A stretch of DNA of 64,000 bases from Thermanaerosceptrum fracticalcis (GTDB lineage: Bacteria > Bacillota > Peptococcia > DRI-13): NCBI RefSeq assembly GCF_000746025.2, contig NZ_CP045798.1, positions 411,001-475,000 on the forward strand, read 5' to 3'. This document shows, one piece after another, positions 61,483-64,000 of the stretch. The position numbers and the translations under genes are program-made. The notes beneath the pieces were generated by a model. The model saw only the letters and a program-made list of their open reading frames with translations. It made no database searches and was not told where the DNA came from. Within the stretch, counting starts at the first letter, position 1. Each line of letters begins with the position of its first letter.

Positions 61483-64000
61483 CTAATTTGTGGGAACTTT
61501 GAGTTGATTGGATAAGGGGCTTTGTTGATTGGTTTCCATATCGAAGGCAATTACTCTGTAGTAATAGGTTTTACCCCGGGGTAAGCCGGTATCTGTCCAT
61601 TTGGTGTCAGTTATGCTTTCATTTACGGCGATCTGGTTAGTACTGTTTGGTTCAAAATTAGGTGTTTCCGAACGGAAAATATAATACACAACAGGACGAT
61701 TTTCGGCCGCCTTTTCCCAGCGGAGTTTTACCGTTACGGTACTACCGTTGATATAAGCCTCTCCGGTGAGCCGGGGAGCTTTTAAGGTGGTAGTAGATTG
61801 AGGACGCTGAATTACTATCTCGTTCGATACTTTTTGTTCACCTGTGCGGGTATTTAAGGCCACAACACGGTAGTAATAATTAGAGTCACCATTAACGTGA
61901 TTATCCTGCCAGGTGGTTCCGCCGCCGCTTACTTCCCCCACTTTATTAGAGGTAGAGAGGGGAACGCCAGGGTTGGTAGACCGGTAAATCTGGAAAACGG
62001 TGGAGGCGTCATTCTGGGAAAAATACCAGCTAAGTTTAACACCTTTAAAGTGATCGTTTGTATCAGTGATAGGAGTCCCTTGCAGCCTTAAACCGGTAAT
62101 AGGTGTGCCGGGGGCCCCGGGACCATGGAGTGTGCAGTAATCCTTAGGTGGCTCTAGCTTGGCGTCTTGCGGTGCCACATTTCCTGTCCAGGGAATAGGA
62201 CGTTTGAGGAAAACCCCTGTGACTGCCGGAGTCGGGCAGAAATCAGTCAAGAGCTGCCCTGATTCAGGACAAACAGGAAGCTGAATCCAGGCATTGGATA
62301 CTTCCGTGGGAACATAAGCGCTGTTGAAGACTTCTGTAACGATAAATTCAGGTGGTGTCAGATTGGAAGGAAGTAAGCCGGATTTATAATCTACCTGAAC
62401 CTCTGTGATATTGTCTGGTTTAGGGAAGGGAGTTACCGGCATATCCTTGTGAGCTACCGTCATTACCTTTTTCCAGATGGGAGCACCTGCACTTCCACCG
62501 TAGATACCTTCCATCTTTTCTTTTACATCATAACCCATCCATACCGTTCCTACTAAATTAGGTGTATAACCTACAAACCAGGCATCAACGTCAAAAGAGG
62601 TTGTACCGGTTTTCCCGGCAACCGGCCTGTCCATCTGGGCTTTAGTACCTGTTCCGGCTTGTACTACAGTTTGCAGCATATCAGTTATTAGATACGCCGT
62701 CTGGGGAGTCATGACCACTTGTTTTTGCGGTTTGTGTTCATAGATAACATGACCGTTACTGTCTTCAATTTTACGAATGGCGTGAGGTTTTACATAAACA
62801 CCCTGATTGGCAAAGGCACCATAGGCGGCGGTAAGCTCCAGAGGAGATACGCCTTTGGTTAAACCTCCCAGGGCTAAGGACAATCCCATGTCGTTGGCGG
62901 GGCCGCTTTCCACCAGGGTGCTGATGCCTAAACTCTTGGCAAAGCGGAAACCTTCACTTACACCAATTTTTTGCAGCATTTTCACAGCGGTCGTATTCAC
63001 GGACCACTGGATAGCAGTACGCATGCTGATTAAGCCCCGGTATTGCTTATCATAGTTTACGAATGTTTTGGGGCCTTGAGGAGTTGGATATTCTTCGGGC
63101 ACGTCATCAATAACTGTAGCAGGCCCGTAACCTTTTTCCAAGGCAGGTGCATACACGGCAATGGGTTTAAAGGCCGAACCCGGCTGGCGGGTAGCATCCA
63201 CCGCCCTGTTAAATTGACGCTGTCCCTGCTGGTTACGTCCACCAATCAAGGTGCGGATTTCCCCTGTGTGAGGATCTAATACTACCATGGCTGATTGCAC
63301 GATTTTGTCTTTTTTTCCTGCAGGGAAGTTTTTGTCATCAGCAAAGACAGCCTCGGCAGCATCCTGGGTTTTCGTATCCAGGGTGGTATAGAACTTATAA
63401 CCGGCAGTGTACAGTTTACCGATATCTGAGCCTTCCAATTTCAATTTTTCGGCAGCTTCGTCGATAACATAATCAACAAAAGACTGGTATTTGAAGCCGG
63501 TGTTTTTCAGGCCGGCAAGCTTAAAAGGCTTTTCTTTGGCCTGGTCCGCCTGGGCTTGGGTGATATAATTCATTTTTACCATTTCATTTAAGACCAAAGC
63601 ACGCCGTTGTTTTGCCTTTTCAGGATTTAGGTAAGGTGAATATCTTCCGGGTAGATTAACAACACCAGCCAGCATAGCGGCTTCATCCAAAGTAAGATCT
63701 TTTGCATCCTTACCAAAATAAGTTTGGGCAGCTGTTTGCAAGCTGTGGGCTCCGTGGCCATAATAAATATTGTTAAGGTATAGAGCTAATATTTCGTCCT
63801 TAGAATACTTATTTTCAATTTGAAGTGCGATGATAAGTTCTTGAACTTTACGGCGCAGCTTCTTTTCCGGGTTTTCTAATACTGCGATTTTTACAAGCTG
63901 CTGTGTGATGGTACTGGCTCCCTGAGAACCATAACCTTTGGTTATATTAGCAATGACAGCACCGCCTAAGCGAATGGGGTCAAAACCATGGTGTTTGTAA
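61483..64000 (-). CDS. class A penicillin-binding protein (PBP1A-like), 5' end cut
   Basis: The minus-strand gene runs off the right edge; 839 codons are seen. The visible N-part is a GT51 glycosyltransferase (KHHGFDPIRLGGAVIANI, GASTITQQLVK, KDEILALYLNNIYYGHGAHSLQTAA). A transpeptidase follows with SxxK (QPGSAFKPIAVY), SVN (QWSVNTTAVKM) and KTG (AGKTGTTSFD) motifs. After about residue 610 come two fibronectin type III-like domains (YFSQNDASTVFQIYRS, TYYYRVIAFDMETNQ). The enzyme makes and cross-links glycan at the membrane. The first Glu motif of GT51 lies outside the window. Confidence 0.92.
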   Translation of the reverse strand, partial: YKHHGFDPIRLGGAVIANITKGYGSQGASTITQQLVKIAVLENPEKKLRRKVQELIIALQIENKYSKDEILALYLNNIYYGHGAHSLQTAAQTYFGKDAKDLTLDEAAMLAGVVNLPGRYSPYLNPEKAKQRRALVLNEMVKMNYITQAQADQAKEKPFKLAGLKNTGFKYQSFVDYVIDEAAEKLKLEGSDIGKLYTAGYKFYTTLDTKTQDAAEAVFADDKNFPAGKKDKIVQSAMVVLDPHTGEIRTLIGGRNQQGQRQFNRAVDATRQPGSAFKPIAVYAPALEKGYGPATVIDDVPEEYPTPQGPKTFVNYDKQYRGLISMRTAIQWSVNTTAVKMLQKIGVSEGFRFAKSLGISTLVESGPANDMGLSLALGGLTKGVSPLELTAAYGAFANQGVYVKPHAIRKIEDSNGHVIYEHKPQKQVVMTPQTAYLITDMLQTVVQAGTGTKAQMDRPVAGKTGTTSFDVDAWFVGYTPNLVGTVWMGYDVKEKMEGIYGGSAGAPIWKKVMTVAHKDMPVTPFPKPDNITEVQVDYKSGLLPSNLTPPEFIVTEVFNSAYVPTEVSNAWIQLPVCPESGQLLTDFCPTPAVTGVFLKRPIPWTGNVAPQDAKLEPPKDYCTLHGPGAPGTPITGLRLQGTPITDTNDHFKGVKLSWYFSQNDASTVFQIYRSTNPGVPLSTSNKVGEVSGGGTTWQDNHVNGDSNYYYRVVALNTRTGEQKVSNEIVIQRPQSTTTLKAPRLTGEAYINGSTVTVKLRWEKAAENRPVVYYIFRSETPNFEPNSTNQIAVNESITDTKWTDTGLPRGKTYYYRVIAFDMETNQQSPLSNQLKVPTN

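Overview
This window looks like chromosomal DNA from an anaerobic, spore-former-type Firmicute of the class Clostridia, probably Peptococcaceae-like. Gene order and content point that way: a full mraZ-to-ftsZ cell-wall cluster, infC-rpmI-rplT behind an L20-type leader, T-box leaders for thrS and pheST, a trpP gene with a TRAP-type binding site, and a butyryl-CoA-dehydrogenase/Etf operon. No rRNA, tRNA or CRISPR array is visible. Genus cannot be named from sequence reading alone.

Layout. 1-3 kb: a B12-binding mutase-like protein and a P-loop partner. 3-5.4 kb: a small acidic ORF, a LysE-type exporter, a YlbF-like protein and TrpP. 5.5-8.3 kb: a decayed glycosidase-like locus cut by a complete insertion sequence with a 7-bp target duplication; the interrupted frame rejoins when the element is removed. 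9-13.8 kb: sodium-pump decarboxylase beta and gamma-like subunits, M42 peptidase, Fur-family regulator, SfsA, and a P-loop/Asp23 fusion. 14-16 kb: DnaD-like and DnaC/DnaI-like helicase-loading proteins. 16-19.4 kb: acyl-CoA dehydrogenase, EtfB and ferredoxin-type EtfA behind a near-consensus sigma-54 promoter. 19.7-22.7 kb: M28 lipoprotein peptidase, a small membrane exporter-like protein, dihydrolipoyl dehydrogenase. 23-41.7 kb: the division and cell-wall cluster mraZ, rsmH, ftsL-like, PASTA PBP, murE, murF, mraY, murD, ftsW, murG, murC, murB, murA, ftsQ, ftsZ, with no ftsA. 42-53 kb: DUF445 protein, thrS, infC-rpmI-rplT, Trk/Ktr potassium uptake, an rRNA methyltransferase, pheST. 53-64 kb: zapA, a PolX protein with altered polymerase catalytic residues, a NIF3-like protein, a U32 peptidase, mutS2, and a convergent class A PBP cut by the window edge.

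The most unusual non-coding content is of two kinds. First, many intergenic gaps hold degenerate tandem repeats with a strict 7-bp period. Several unit families occur (GTGACC-, TAACTA-, CCAACTA- and TCCGAC-like) and they often switch from one to another without losing register. One composite form recurs in the same internal order at several loci. Second, two nearly identical 127-128 bp elements lie directly after the terminator hairpins of ftsZ and of the thrS T-box. They look like miniature group IIC introns: a 5' intron-like end joined to domains V and VI.

Functionally the window joins wall precursor synthesis and division, translation factors and aminoacyl-tRNA synthetases under RNA-based control, and an anaerobic acyl-CoA electron-transfer operon.
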